Shown: piece after piece, positions 19,343 through 28,007 of the stretch | Layout of the letters: each line of letters begins with the position of its first letter | How positions within the stretch are numbered: the first letter of the stretch is position 1 | Assembly (NCBI RefSeq): GCF_913055755.1 | Contig: NZ_CAJXKH010000031.1 | Location: 1 to 36,326, forward strand | Length of the DNA stretch: 36,326 bases | Source of the DNA: an uncultured Microbulbifer sp. | GTDB taxonomy: Bacteria; Pseudomonadota; Gammaproteobacteria; Pseudomonadales; Cellvibrionaceae | Direction: 5' to 3' | Notes under the pieces: model-generated | Told to the model about the DNA's origin: nothing | What the model saw: the letters and a program-made list of their open reading frames with translations, nothing else | The model's database searches: none | Position numbers and translations under genes: made by a program

Positions 19343-19357
19343 AACTGCTGACTGCGG

Positions 19358-19383
19358 GCCGGGGCCAGAGACCTGGCCCCGGC
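19358..19383 (+). other. Perfect hairpin between symporter and dehydrogenase genes
   Basis: 11-bp GC-rich stem (GCCGGGGCCAG with CTGGCCCCGGC) and an AGAC loop, with no T-run after it. It could protect the upstream mRNA end or reduce downstream expression inside the operon; it does not look like an intrinsic terminator. Confidence 0.6.
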
Positions 19384-19445
19384 AATCAAGTCATGACCAA
19401 ATGACGTAAACAAAAGCAATAAACACAAGATACAAGTGCATAACA

Positions 19446-20453
19446 ATGAGTGAGAAAAGGGTTCTGATTACCGGTGCAGCCGGTTATGTCGGGCGGCAGC
19501 TGGGGGAGTTGCTGGTGAATCAAATGACCGTTATCGGGGTGGATATTGTCCAGCGCGAGGCGGATTTCCCCATCTTCCAGGTAGATATCTGTGATCCGGC
19601 ACTGGGTGAGTTGATGCGCGCGGAGCGGATTACCCACGTGGTACACCTGGCCTCCGTGGTGGCGCCCGGGCGCGATCGCAACCGCCTGTACAGGATCGAT
19701 GTCGAGGGCACCCGCAACGTGCTGGATGCCTGTGTCGCCGCCGGCGTCGAGCACCTGACCCTGACCAGCAGTGGCGCCGCCTACGGCTATCACGCGGACA
19801 ATCCCGCGTGGCTGCGGGAGGACGACCCCCTGCGCGGCAACCCCGAGTTTGCCTATTCCGACCACAAGCGTCTGGTAGAGGAGATGCTGGCGGAGTACCG
19901 GGAAAAGCACCCCCGGCTCAAACAGCTGATTTTCCGCCCCTGTTCCATTATCGGCGCCGCAACCAATACCAAGATCAGTGAGCTGTTTTCCGGCAGCAGT
20001 ATTCTCGATCCCGGCGGCCACAATTCCCCGTTTGTATTTATCTGGGACCAGGACGTGATCGGTGCGATCGAGTTCGGCGTCTCGCGCAATGCCAGCGGTA
20101 TCTACAACCTGGCCGGGGACGGTGCGCTGACACCGGAAGAGATCGCCCGCCTGCTGCACAAGCCCCTGCGGCGACCGCCAGTCTGGCTACTGAAAACCCT
20201 GCTGGGTATCAGTTACAGCCTGCACCTGGGAGAGGTGCAGCCGGCGCAGCTGATGTTCCTGCAGTACCGGCCGGTGTTGCTGAACACTCGTCTCAAGAAC
20301 GAGCTAGGTTATGTGCCGCGCAAAACTTCCGCGGAAGCATTTGCCTATTTTGCCAGCGGTGCCCTCGGTATCGAGGTTGACCCGATGCAGGCGCAGGTCA
20401 CGGTAGCCGATGCCGGTATCGCGCCGCTCGCTGCAGAAGAGCAGGCCGTATGA
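19446..20453 (+). CDS. Extended short-chain dehydrogenase (NAD-dependent epimerase/3beta-HSD-like)
   Basis: 335 residues. The Rossmann motif is TGAAGYVG (9-16), an acidic residue follows the second strand (GVDIV, favouring NAD), and the catalytic set is Ser108/109 with Tyr137 and Lys141 in YSDHK. The C-terminal domain is of the extended SDR type. Members act as sugar epimerases, 3beta-hydroxysteroid dehydrogenases or similar; the clustering with a monooxygenase and a BASS transporter favours a small hydrophobic substrate over a nucleotide sugar, which is inference. Its stop overlaps the next start by four bases (ATGA), showing translational coupling. Confidence 0.88.
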   Translation: MSEKRVLITGAAGYVGRQLGELLVNQMTVIGVDIVQREADFPIFQVDICDPALGELMRAERITHVVHLASVVAPGRDRNRLYRIDVEGTRNVLDACVAAGVEHLTLTSSGAAYGYHADNPAWLREDDPLRGNPEFAYSDHKRLVEEMLAEYREKHPRLKQLIFRPCSIIGAATNTKISELFSGSSILDPGGHNSPFVFIWDQDVIGAIEFGVSRNASGIYNLAGDGALTPEEIARLLHKPLRRPPVWLLKTLLGISYSLHLGEVQPAQLMFLQYRPVLLNTRLKNELGYVPRKTSAEAFAYFASGALGIEVDPMQAQVTVADAGIAPLAAEEQAV

Positions 20454-21307
20454 GTAGTCGGATGCAGGGCGCGGACAAGCGCGAAAAAGTCTATGTGGTT
20501 ACCGGGGCCGCCGGCGGTCTCGGCTGGGCGCTGGTAGAGGCTCTGGCTGCGACCCACAGGGGTGACAGCCGGGTGCGGTTCGGACTGGTGGATGTGGATG
20601 CCGAGGCGGTGGCCGCGCGCGCGCGGGAGCTGGAGCAGCGGGATATCGATGCGGATGTCTTTGTTGCCGACCTTTCCGACGAAAGTGCGGTGGCTGCTTT
20701 GTGCGAGCGCCTGCGCGCTCTGTACAAGGGTGTGGACCTGCTGATCAATAATGCCGGCATCACCCATCGCAGCCTGTCCACCCAGACCAGCAACGCGGTG
20801 ATCCGCCGTGTGATGGCGGTGGATTACCACGCGCCGGTGGAACTGGCCCAGGGCCTGCTGCCGCAGCTGCGCGCCGCCGGCGGCTGTGTGGTGAATATCA
20901 GTTCCATGGCCGGCTGGATGCCGGTGCTGGGGCGCGCCGGTTACTGCGCGGCGAAAAGTGCCCTGCACCAGTATTTCGAGACCTTCCGCGAGGAAGTGCG
21001 CGATGAAGGGGTGCGCGTGCTGATGGTGTATCCCAGCTTTGTTGCCACCAACATTGATGCCAACGCGCTTTCCGGTGACGGTGGCAAGGCGCAGCACAAG
21101 CAGAGCACCGTGGGGCCGATCCGCTCCGCAGAGTGGATGGCGGGCAAGATTGTCGCTGCTGTGGAGAGTGGTAAGGAGCGGCTGTTCCCCCGGGACAAGT
21201 CCCTGTTCGGCGCCTATCTGTACAAGCTGGCACCGCGCCTGTTCCTGAAACAGATGGTGCGCAATTTCCGCGTGGAACTGGAAGTGGGCCGCGCAGCGGC
21301 CAAATAG
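20450..21307 (+). CDS. Classical short-chain dehydrogenase/reductase
   Basis: 285 residues. The cofactor motif is TGAAGGLG (18-25), NNAG lies at 100-103, and the catalytic Ser (NISSMAG, about 151-152), Tyr165 and Lys169 (YCAAK) are all present. The C-terminal extension (KLAPRLFLKQMVRNFRVE) is slightly amphipathic, as in SDRs that touch membranes. Translationally coupled to the preceding extended SDR through an ATGA overlap, so the two products are needed together. It closes the cluster; the following gene is on the other strand. Confidence 0.9.
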   Translation: MSSRMQGADKREKVYVVTGAAGGLGWALVEALAATHRGDSRVRFGLVDVDAEAVAARARELEQRDIDADVFVADLSDESAVAALCERLRALYKGVDLLINNAGITHRSLSTQTSNAVIRRVMAVDYHAPVELAQGLLPQLRAAGGCVVNISSMAGWMPVLGRAGYCAAKSALHQYFETFREEVRDEGVRVLMVYPSFVATNIDANALSGDGGKAQHKQSTVGPIRSAEWMAGKIVAAVESGKERLFPRDKSLFGAYLYKLAPRLFLKQMVRNFRVELEVGRAAAK

Positions 21308-21359
21308 CGGGCTGTCGCGCGGGTTGCCGGGGTCGCCGCCAGCGGGCAGAGAGTCCCGG

Positions 21360-21989
21360 TTACCCGATCATGGTCACCACGCTGGCGGCCAGCAGCAGCC
21401 CCATGGTGATGTTGAATGTCCGCAGGTGGCGCGGGTCTGTAAGCAGTTGCTTCAGGCCCACGCCAAACATCATCCACACGATGATGCAGGGGCCGCCGAT
21501 CAGGATAAACGTCAGTGCGATGCGGCCCGCCTCCCACAGCATGGTGCCGTTGGGGGTAGTGAACGCTGCCAGCGCACCCACCGCCATGATCCACCCCTTG
21601 GGATTGACCCACTGAAACGCCACCGCCTGTAAAAAGGTGAATGGCTTTTTCCCCTCGGCCGACCCCACTTCCCGGGTGTTGGCAATGATCCACGCCAGAT
21701 ACAGCAGGTAGGCAATCCCGACCCAGCGGACGATCTCGTGCAGGATTGGAAACTGGCTGAACAGGGCGCCCAGCCCGAGACCGATGGCGATAATCATCGC
21801 CGGAAACCCGATACAGATTCCCAGCAGGTGCGGCAGCGAACGGCTGACGCCGAAGTTGAGTCCGGATGACATGATCATCAGGTTGTTGGGGCCCGGGGTA
21901 ATGCTGGTGGAAAACACAAACAGGACAATGGGCAGCAGGGCTTCCAGCACGGCTAAATCTCGCGGTACAAAATCAGTTGGAATCGGCAT
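21360..21989 (-). CDS. LysE/RhtB-family amino-acid exporter
   Basis: 209 residues with about six hydrophobic helices. The family signature STSITPGPNNLMIMSSGLNFG (about 28-48) near the N-terminus and FQWVNPKGWIMAVGA later are typical of LysE/RhtB exporters, which push amino acids or derivatives out of the cell. The ATG at 21989 has a weak ribosome binding site; an in-frame GTG at 21950 with GAGA upstream would shorten it to 196 residues, closer to where the first helix begins. It converges on the SDR cluster and diverges from the TatD-like gene with about 106 bases between. Confidence 0.88.
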   Translation of the reverse strand: MPIPTDFVPRDLAVLEALLPIVLFVFSTSITPGPNNLMIMSSGLNFGVSRSLPHLLGICIGFPAMIIAIGLGLGALFSQFPILHEIVRWVGIAYLLYLAWIIANTREVGSAEGKKPFTFLQAVAFQWVNPKGWIMAVGALAAFTTPNGTMLWEAGRIALTFILIGGPCIIVWMMFGVGLKQLLTDPRHLRTFNITMGLLLAASVVTMIG

Positions 21990-22095
21990 CGTGCGCCAGG
22001 CTCGGGATTATCCGCCCTGTGCGGGGTGGGGTAAACCGGTTCACCGGGCGCCGTGCTAGAATTTTGCAACTTTTCCGCCAATTCCGGTCAGGTAG

Positions 22096-22875
22096 ATGAT
22101 CGACAGCCACTGCCATTTTGATTTCGATGATTTCGCCCCCGACCGCGCCCAGGTCTGGGAGCGCTGCCTGGCCGCGGGTATCGAGCGGCTGGTGATTCCC
22201 GGAGTCAGCGTTGCCCAGTGGCGATCCCTGTTTGCGCTGGTGGGCACTGAGTCGCGCTGGTACGGCGCTGTAGGGGTGCACCCCTGGTGGGTGGCAGATC
22301 TCGCACTGGCACCGGAGAAATTGCAGCAGGCGCTGGTAGAGCGGGTGAACAAGGAGCGCGCCGGCAGTGGCCGTTGCGTGGCGATTGGCGAGTGCGGCCT
22401 CGACGGGCATATTGCCACTGCCATGGAGGTGCAGATAGCGGCACTGCGGCCGCAACTGGCGGCGGCCTGTGAGCTGGACCTGCCGCTGATTCTGCACAGT
22501 GTGAAAGCCCACAGTGAGCTGCTGCGGCAACTGAAGGAATTCCGACCCTCCAGGGGCGGAGTGATTCACGCCTTCAGCGGCAGCCGGGAAATTGCCCGCG
22601 AGTACTGGAAGTTGGGTTTTTATCTCGGTATCGGCGGCACCGTTACCTACGCGCGCGCGGCCAAGACCCGCAGCACCGTGAGCGAGGTGCCACTGGAATC
22701 CCTGCTGCTGGAGTCGGACGCGCCGGATATGCCCCACGCCGGCCACCAGGGCGAGCGCAACAGCCCGGAGTACCTGCCGGCGATTGCGGAAACCGTCGCG
22801 GCGTTGCGCGGTATTCCGGTGGCGGAGGTGTGCTTGCAGACCCGAAGAAATACCGAACGGCTTTTTGATTTATGA
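22096..22875 (+). CDS. TatD-family metal-dependent hydrolase
   Basis: 259 residues of a TIM-barrel amidohydrolase. Metal ligands are visible: His5 and His7 (DSHCHFD), Glu99 (IGECGLD), His134 (ILHSVKAH), His158 (HAFSG) and Asp208 (ESDAPDM). Characterised relatives are 3'-5' exonucleases or D-aminoacyl-tRNA/DNA repair enzymes in the cytosol. YjjV is the nearest E. coli comparator by general look. CAGG precedes the ATG. Its stop overlaps the start of the cysteine desulfurase fusion by four bases, an unusual partner for TatD. Confidence 0.9.
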   Translation: MIDSHCHFDFDDFAPDRAQVWERCLAAGIERLVIPGVSVAQWRSLFALVGTESRWYGAVGVHPWWVADLALAPEKLQQALVERVNKERAGSGRCVAIGECGLDGHIATAMEVQIAALRPQLAAACELDLPLILHSVKAHSELLRQLKEFRPSRGGVIHAFSGSREIAREYWKLGFYLGIGGTVTYARAAKTRSTVSEVPLESLLLESDAPDMPHAGHQGERNSPEYLPAIAETVAALRGIPVAEVCLQTRRNTERLFDL

Positions 22876-24539
22876 GTTTTTCCGCAGCCCAATTCAAACA
22901 GCAGTTTCCCCTGTTCAGCCAGCCGGAAAATCGCGAGCTGGTGTACCTGGACAATGCCGCCACCACGCAGAAGCCCGCTGTGGTGATCGACGCGGTGCGG
23001 GATTTCTATCTGCACAGCAATGCCAATACCCACCGCTCCAGCCATCGCCTCGCCCGTCGGGCCACGGAAATGGTGGAGCGGGTGCGCAACCAGGCAGCGA
23101 CATTTCTCAATGCCGGGAGTGTGCGGGAAATTATTTTTACCCGCGGTGCCACCGAGGGGCTCAACCTGCTGGCCAGCAGCCTGACCGAGGGGCTGGCTGC
23201 CGGGGACGAGATCGTCCTTTCCACCGCCGAGCACCACGCCAACCTGGTGCCCTGGCAGATGGCCGCCCGGCGCCACAATCTCACCATTCGCTATGTGCCG
23301 GATGAAAAAGGCATACCGCAGTTTGCGCGCCTGCCGGAAGTGCTGTCGCCGCGCACCCGCATTGTTTCCGTCACCGCGGGCTCCAACGCGCTGGGCTTTC
23401 GCAGCGACCTGGAACTGCTGCGGCGGATGCTTCGCGGGCGGGACCTGCGCTGGATAGTGGATGCGGCGCAACTGGCGGCACACCAGCTGGTGGACGTGCA
23501 GGCCATTGGTTGCGACTTTCTGGTGTGTTCCGCACACAAGTTTTACGGGCCCACCGGTATTGGCCTGCTGTATGGCCGCGAGCAGTGGCTGCAGCAGATG
23601 CCGCCGTGGCAGGGCGGCGGCGAGATGATTGCGGATGTGGACCTGCAATCCAGTCACTACGCCGAGCTGCCGCACAAGTTTGAAGCGGGTACCTCGTCCC
23701 TGGCTGCCATCGCCGGTCTCGGCGCCTGTATCGAATTTTTGCAGCAGCAGGACAGAGTGGCCATGGCCGCTCACGAGCAGGGCTTATTGAAAAGCCTGCA
23801 CGGCCAGATGGCACAGTTGCCGGGTATAGAGTTGCTGAGTCACGGGGAAAATAACCTGGGTATCCTTGCATTCAGCGACAGTCGCTTCGCGCCGGTGGAC
23901 CTGATGCACTGGCTGGACGGCAAGGATATCGCGGTGCGAGTGGGCCACCACTGCGCCCAGCCACTGGTGCGTGCCTCCGGCCACAGTGCCACGCTGCGCG
24001 CGTCGCTGGCTGCATACAACACGCAGGAAGATGTAGACCGTTTTGTATCCGCGGTGGCGGAGTTTGTGCAGCAGCTCGACAGTGAGAAGAGTGCGGCGGT
24101 TAGCGAGGAACTGGCGATTACCGATGGCTGGCAGGCCGACGATTTCTCTGCCCTGGACCTGGATGCGCTGCGCAGCCGCCGGGGCTGGCAGGAGCGCTAT
24201 CGCCTGCTGATGCAGTGGAGTAAATCCATAGCCGCAAAGCCGGCGATCCGGCTGCCGGAAAATACGGTCAAAGGCTGCGAATCCAGTGCCTGGCTCGCGC
24301 ACCAGGCGCTGCATGGCAAACACTATTTCGCCCTCGACAGTGACAGTCGGGTGGTGAAGGGGCTGGGGGCGTTCCTGTTGCTGCAGTTAAATGGCAAGAG
24401 TGCGGAAGAAATTCGTCAGACCGACCTGGAGTCGGTATTCCGCGAGCTGGAGTTTGAAAAACACCTGTCGCCGTCGCGCAGCAACGGTTTTTATGCACTG
24501 ATGCAGCGGGTGAATGAACTGCTGGGTAGCGTTGCTTGA
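22872..24539 (+). CDS. Cysteine desulfurase fused to SufE/CsdE-like sulfur acceptor
   Basis: 555 residues, two enzymes in one chain. Residues 1-405 are a SufS/CsdA-type cysteine desulfurase: His121/122 (AEHHAN) stack on PLP, Lys223 (SAHKFYG) binds PLP, and Cys361 (VGHHCAQPL) carries the persulfide. After a linker (about 405-430) comes a SufE/CsdE domain (430-555) beginning RRGWQERYRLLMQWSK, with the acceptor Cys469 in VKGCESSAW. In most bacteria these are separate proteins, SufS-SufE or CsdA-CsdE; the fusion would pass sulfur between Cys361 and Cys469 within one chain. No iron-sulfur scaffold genes are adjacent, so a Csd-like sulfur supply role is as likely as Suf. Coupled to the TatD-like gene by ATGA. 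Confidence 0.95.
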   Translation: MSFSAAQFKQQFPLFSQPENRELVYLDNAATTQKPAVVIDAVRDFYLHSNANTHRSSHRLARRATEMVERVRNQAATFLNAGSVREIIFTRGATEGLNLLASSLTEGLAAGDEIVLSTAEHHANLVPWQMAARRHNLTIRYVPDEKGIPQFARLPEVLSPRTRIVSVTAGSNALGFRSDLELLRRMLRGRDLRWIVDAAQLAAHQLVDVQAIGCDFLVCSAHKFYGPTGIGLLYGREQWLQQMPPWQGGGEMIADVDLQSSHYAELPHKFEAGTSSLAAIAGLGACIEFLQQQDRVAMAAHEQGLLKSLHGQMAQLPGIELLSHGENNLGILAFSDSRFAPVDLMHWLDGKDIAVRVGHHCAQPLVRASGHSATLRASLAAYNTQEDVDRFVSAVAEFVQQLDSEKSAAVSEELAITDGWQADDFSALDLDALRSRRGWQERYRLLMQWSKSIAAKPAIRLPENTVKGCESSAWLAHQALHGKHYFALDSDSRVVKGLGAFLLLQLNGKSAEEIRQTDLESVFRELEFEKHLSPSRSNGFYALMQRVNELLGSVA

Positions 24540-24574
24540 GGGTAACCGCTACCGAGTGAATTTTTTCCAGCGGC

Positions 24575-25315
24575 TCAGACCGCTTTCAATTTTTTAACCA
24601 GGCGCTGCATCCGCTCAAAGTGGCTGCCTTTCCAGTAAATCCTGCCGCAGCGGGTGCAGCGGGCGAACTCGCTGAATGCATGCCGGCTGTTTGCCGGAAC
24701 CTCTGACCACACCTCTTCCTTTGCAACCTTCGCCAGTTGGCCATTGCAGACGGTACAGCGGGAAAAGGGCTGGAAACTGTTTTGCAGTTGCAGTCGCTTT
24801 ACCACTTCCGTCACCTGGTTCAGCGGGCGGGTGGTGCGTACGTAATAGGCGTGGGTCAGCGCCTTCCGCTTCAGCAGTTCCAGGTCGCGTGTCAGCAGAA
24901 TACGCTGTTCCTGCACCGAGATCTCCACCAGTCGCGCGTCGCTGCACTCGCCGTAAAACAGGCTGTCAAAACCGAGCATGCGCAAGTAGCGCGCCAGCCG
25001 CCCCAGGTGGCAATCGAGCACAAATCGCGATTCCCGCAGGGGATGCGGGCGCAGCCGGGTAACGCTGGAGATATCCAGGGCCTCAAACAGCGGGTATACG
25101 CTGATGCGGTCACCGTCGTCCGGGTGGAAGCCAAAGTTGACTGACTCGCCGTTCACCAGGATCAGGTCCACTTCCGTATGGGGTACACCCAGCGACTCGA
25201 TGGCGTCCTTAATCGAGCCGAGCACCGCGAACTGCCGCGCGAAACTGCGCTGTTTCAGCGGCCTGGGCAGGAAGTCGTTCAGCTCCTGGTAAAAGCGAAA
25301 CGTCAATGTCGGCAT
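24575..25315 (-). CDS. Ubiquitin-like plus Mut7-C RNase domain protein
   Basis: 246 residues from the ATG at 25315; the frame extends further up to 25375, but homology begins MPTLTFRFYQELNDFLP. Residues 1-80 form a ubiquitin-like beta-grasp fold of the type paired with Mut7-C in bacteria. Residues 95-246 are the Mut7-C PIN-like nuclease domain: Asp101 (VLDCHLGRLARYLRMLGFD), Asp144 (LLTRDLELL) and a zinc ribbon with Cys187, Cys190, Cys220 and Cys223. Such proteins are predicted RNases acting on RNA quality or tRNA; no clear substrate is known. The 3' end overlaps a 5-bp hairpin (AGCGG/CCGCT, about 24569-24584) followed by T residues that may end the opposite desulfurase transcript. Confidence 0.88.
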   Translation of the reverse strand: MPTLTFRFYQELNDFLPRPLKQRSFARQFAVLGSIKDAIESLGVPHTEVDLILVNGESVNFGFHPDDGDRISVYPLFEALDISSVTRLRPHPLRESRFVLDCHLGRLARYLRMLGFDSLFYGECSDARLVEISVQEQRILLTRDLELLKRKALTHAYYVRTTRPLNQVTEVVKRLQLQNSFQPFSRCTVCNGQLAKVAKEEVWSEVPANSRHAFSEFARCTRCGRIYWKGSHFERMQRLVKKLKAV

Positions 25316-25415
25316 TGTTGCTCGGCTTGCGGTTGGCGGGGTTGGGGCTCGGTGATTCCGCTGTTGCTGAATCACCGTTATAGTAGCCGGGTAAATACAA
25401 ATTCAATGCAGAATA

Positions 25416-26522
25416 ATGATAAGAAAACTGTTGTTGGTCCTGTGTTTCTGTGCGCTGTTGCTGGCGATACTGATACAGATTCCCCCCTCTCGCAGCGTCC
25501 CTAGAGAGCCGGCCGCGCTGCTGGAGCCCCTGAATGCGCCCATTCCCGGGCATGCCAACCTGATTTCCATCCAGCCCTATATGACCTCCGCTGACTATGC
25601 GGATGCGGATCGCTTTGCGCACAAGCTGCGCGGTTATCTGCTTGCGGCCAAAAATGCCGGCTGGCTGGGAGCAAGAACCCTGGTGGTTTTTCCCGAGCAT
25701 ATAGGTACCTGGCTGGTGGCCGAGGGGGAGAGCTTCCTGGTGTTTGAATCCAGCCGCACCGATAGGGCACTGCTGTGGGCGGCGCTCGGTAACCTGCCGG
25801 GTTTTATACAAAACCTGTGGGGGGAGAGCGCACCGGATCCCTTTGCCGCGGCCCTGTTCCGCAGCAAGTCGGCGGCCATGGCCGCGCAATACCAGCAGGT
25901 ATTTTCCGCGCTGGCGCAGGAATTCGGGGTAACGCTGGTGGCTGGCTCGGTAGTGCTGCCGGATCCCGGGGTGCGTGACAACCGGATTCACACGGGGCCG
26001 GGCCCGCTGTACAACAGCAGCTTTGTTTTTTATCCCGACGGCGCCGTGGCCGGGCCGGTGCGCAAGGTCTATCCGATCGAGAGCGAGCTGCCATTTACCC
26101 AGCCGGCATCGCAGCCGCTACCGGTGTTCGATACCCCTCTAGGGCGCCTGGCCATCCTGATCTGTGCCGACAGCTGGTACCCGGATACCTGGGCGCAAAT
26201 TGGCGATGCGGAACTGGTGGCGGTCCCGTCCTTTTCCTCGCCGGATGGAATCTGGGACAGTCCCTGGGGCGGTTACAACGGCGCGCCCGCACCGCAGGAT
26301 GTGGATGGCGGCGATGTGGGACGTCTCAGCGAAGGGGAAGCCTGGCGCAAATACGCCCTGGGAGGTCGCGGCGGCCACCTGCGCGGCGGGATCAACACCT
26401 TTATGCGGGGCGACCTCTGGGACCTCGGCGACGACGGCCGCACCACGGCGGTGCTGGAAAGCGCAGTGATTCAGGGGCAGCGTCGCGACAGCGCGATTAT
26501 TTCCAGCCTGTGGCTGCCATGA
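25416..26522 (+). CDS. Membrane-anchored nitrilase-superfamily (CN hydrolase) protein
   Basis: 368 residues. An N-terminal hydrophobic helix (5-22) suggests anchoring in the inner membrane with the enzyme outside the cytosol. The nitrilase catalytic triad is visible: Glu94 (VVFPEHIGT), Lys217 (PVRKVYP) and Cys250 (ILICADSWYP). The superfamily hydrolyses amides or nitriles, or transfers acyl groups as in apolipoprotein N-acyltransferase; here only the catalytic domain and one helix are present. It is followed by a weak hairpin and then the amine oxidase gene; amide and amine chemistry side by side hints at use of a nitrogen compound, which is inference. Confidence 0.85.
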   Translation: MIRKLLLVLCFCALLLAILIQIPPSRSVPREPAALLEPLNAPIPGHANLISIQPYMTSADYADADRFAHKLRGYLLAAKNAGWLGARTLVVFPEHIGTWLVAEGESFLVFESSRTDRALLWAALGNLPGFIQNLWGESAPDPFAAALFRSKSAAMAAQYQQVFSALAQEFGVTLVAGSVVLPDPGVRDNRIHTGPGPLYNSSFVFYPDGAVAGPVRKVYPIESELPFTQPASQPLPVFDTPLGRLAILICADSWYPDTWAQIGDAELVAVPSFSSPDGIWDSPWGGYNGAPAPQDVDGGDVGRLSEGEAWRKYALGGRGGHLRGGINTFMRGDLWDLGDDGRTTAVLESAVIQGQRRDSAIISSLWLP

Positions 26523-26532
26523 ACTGCCGATA

Positions 26533-26551
26533 AAAAGTCCTTTGGGCTTTT
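26533..26551 (+). terminator. Weak terminator after the nitrilase gene
   Basis: 8-bp stem AAAAGTCC/GGGCTTTT including one G-T wobble, a 3-base loop and four T residues, 10 bases after the stop. It may only partly stop transcription into the amine oxidase gene. Confidence 0.5.
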
Positions 26552-26579
26552 GCGGCGGGCAATCAGGACAATAAAAACC

Positions 26580-28007
26580 ATGCGAAAAACAAATGCGACA
26601 GAGCGGGTACAGGTGGTGGTTGTGGGGGCCGGAATCGCGGGGCTGAATGCCGCCCGCCTGCTGGCAAACAAATACTCGGTAAAAGTACTGGAGGCCCGCG
26701 ACCGGGTCGGTGGCCGCTTGCAGAATCATTATTTTGCCAATGGCGACAGTGTGGATGTTGGCGGGCAGTGGGTGGGGCCGGGACAGGATCGCATGTATCG
26801 CCTGATCGAAACCCTGGGCGCCAAGACCTGGCCGCTGTATGACAGTGGCGACAATCTGCTGCACCTTGCGGGTAAGCTGCGCCGCTATCGCGGCACCATT
26901 CCCAGAATCAATCCCATCGCCCTGGCGGACCTGGGGCTCGCCATGGCCCGCTTCGAGACGATGGCCAGAAGCCTGGATCCGGCGGCGCCCTGGCGGCACA
27001 AAAAGGCGGATAAATGGGATGCGGTGACCCTCGAAAGCTGGCTGCAGCAAAATTGCCGCACGCAACTGGCGCGCCAGCTGTTTGCCATCGGTATCGGTGC
27101 GGTGTTCGCCGCCGAGCCCGCGGAAATTTCCCTGCTGCACGCACTGTTTTACGCCCGTTCGGGCAATTCCCTGGAAACCCTGCTGGCAGTCACCGGCGGC
27201 GCCCAGCAGGACCGGGTACACGGCGGCACCGCCGGCCTGTGCGAAGCGATGGCACAACAGCTGGGGGAGCGGGTGCAGGTCGAGGCGCCGGTTGAGCGCG
27301 TCGAACAGTTACCCGACGGCAGTCTGCTGGTGAAACACACGCGGGGTGCGGTGCAATGTGAGCGGGTGATTGTGGCGGTGCCGCCGAACCAGGCATTGCG
27401 CATTCGTTTCCAGCCGGAATTACCCGCCTGGCGGGATAAACTGTTGCAGCGGATGCCCGCCGGTTCCTGTATCAAGTGTATCGCCCGCTATGACAAGCCC
27501 TTCTGGCGCGACGACAGACTTTCCGGCCAGGTGGCGAGCCCGGCGGGACCGGTGCGGGTAACCTTCGATAATTCGGAGCAGGGCAAGTCGTCCGGGTTGC
27601 TGATGGGGTTCCTGGAGGGGGACGTGGCGCGGCACTACGGCAGTGTCAGTCCGGCAGAGCGGCGCGAGGCGGTACTGGACTGCTTTGCGCGTTATTTCGG
27701 TGAGGCCGCGCGCAACCCACTGGAATATGTGGACAAGGACTGGAGCAGCGAGGCGTGGACCCGGGGTTGCTACGCGGCGCTGATGCCACCGGGCTCCTGG
27801 ACCGGCGGCGGCCAGCGGCTGCGCGAAGCCAACGGCGCGATCCACTGGGCCGGTACCGAGTTTGCGGTGGAGTGGTTCGGCTACATGGAGGGGGCGCTGG
27901 AATCCGCCGAGCGCGCCGCCGCAGAAGTGGAACTCGCACTGCAGGAGCAATCCGGCGCAGGCTCTCCAGAACCTGTGGACACAGAAGGGAAATCGCAGCA
28001 TGTGTGA
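26580..28007 (+). CDS. Flavin monoamine oxidase family protein
   Basis: 475 residues. The FAD-binding motif is VVVVGAGIAGLNAARLL (12-28) with EARDRVGGRL after it. The C-terminal FAD signature is HWAGTEFAVEWFGYMEGALE (422-441). Lys299 (SCIKCI) matches the lysine near flavin N5. Cys397 in TRGCYAALMPPG aligns with the cysteine that covalently binds FAD in human MAO-A/B (GGCYT..PPG), so a cysteinyl-linked flavin is plausible. It oxidises primary or secondary amines to aldehydes with hydrogen peroxide release. The frame is open from a TTG at 26550, but the ATG at 26580 is preferred. Its end overlaps the secernin-type gene by eight bases. Confidence 0.92.
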   Translation: MRKTNATERVQVVVVGAGIAGLNAARLLANKYSVKVLEARDRVGGRLQNHYFANGDSVDVGGQWVGPGQDRMYRLIETLGAKTWPLYDSGDNLLHLAGKLRRYRGTIPRINPIALADLGLAMARFETMARSLDPAAPWRHKKADKWDAVTLESWLQQNCRTQLARQLFAIGIGAVFAAEPAEISLLHALFYARSGNSLETLLAVTGGAQQDRVHGGTAGLCEAMAQQLGERVQVEAPVERVEQLPDGSLLVKHTRGAVQCERVIVAVPPNQALRIRFQPELPAWRDKLLQRMPAGSCIKCIARYDKPFWRDDRLSGQVASPAGPVRVTFDNSEQGKSSGLLMGFLEGDVARHYGSVSPAERREAVLDCFARYFGEAARNPLEYVDKDWSSEAWTRGCYAALMPPGSWTGGGQRLREANGAIHWAGTEFAVEWFGYMEGALESAERAAAEVELALQEQSGAGSPEPVDTEGKSQHV

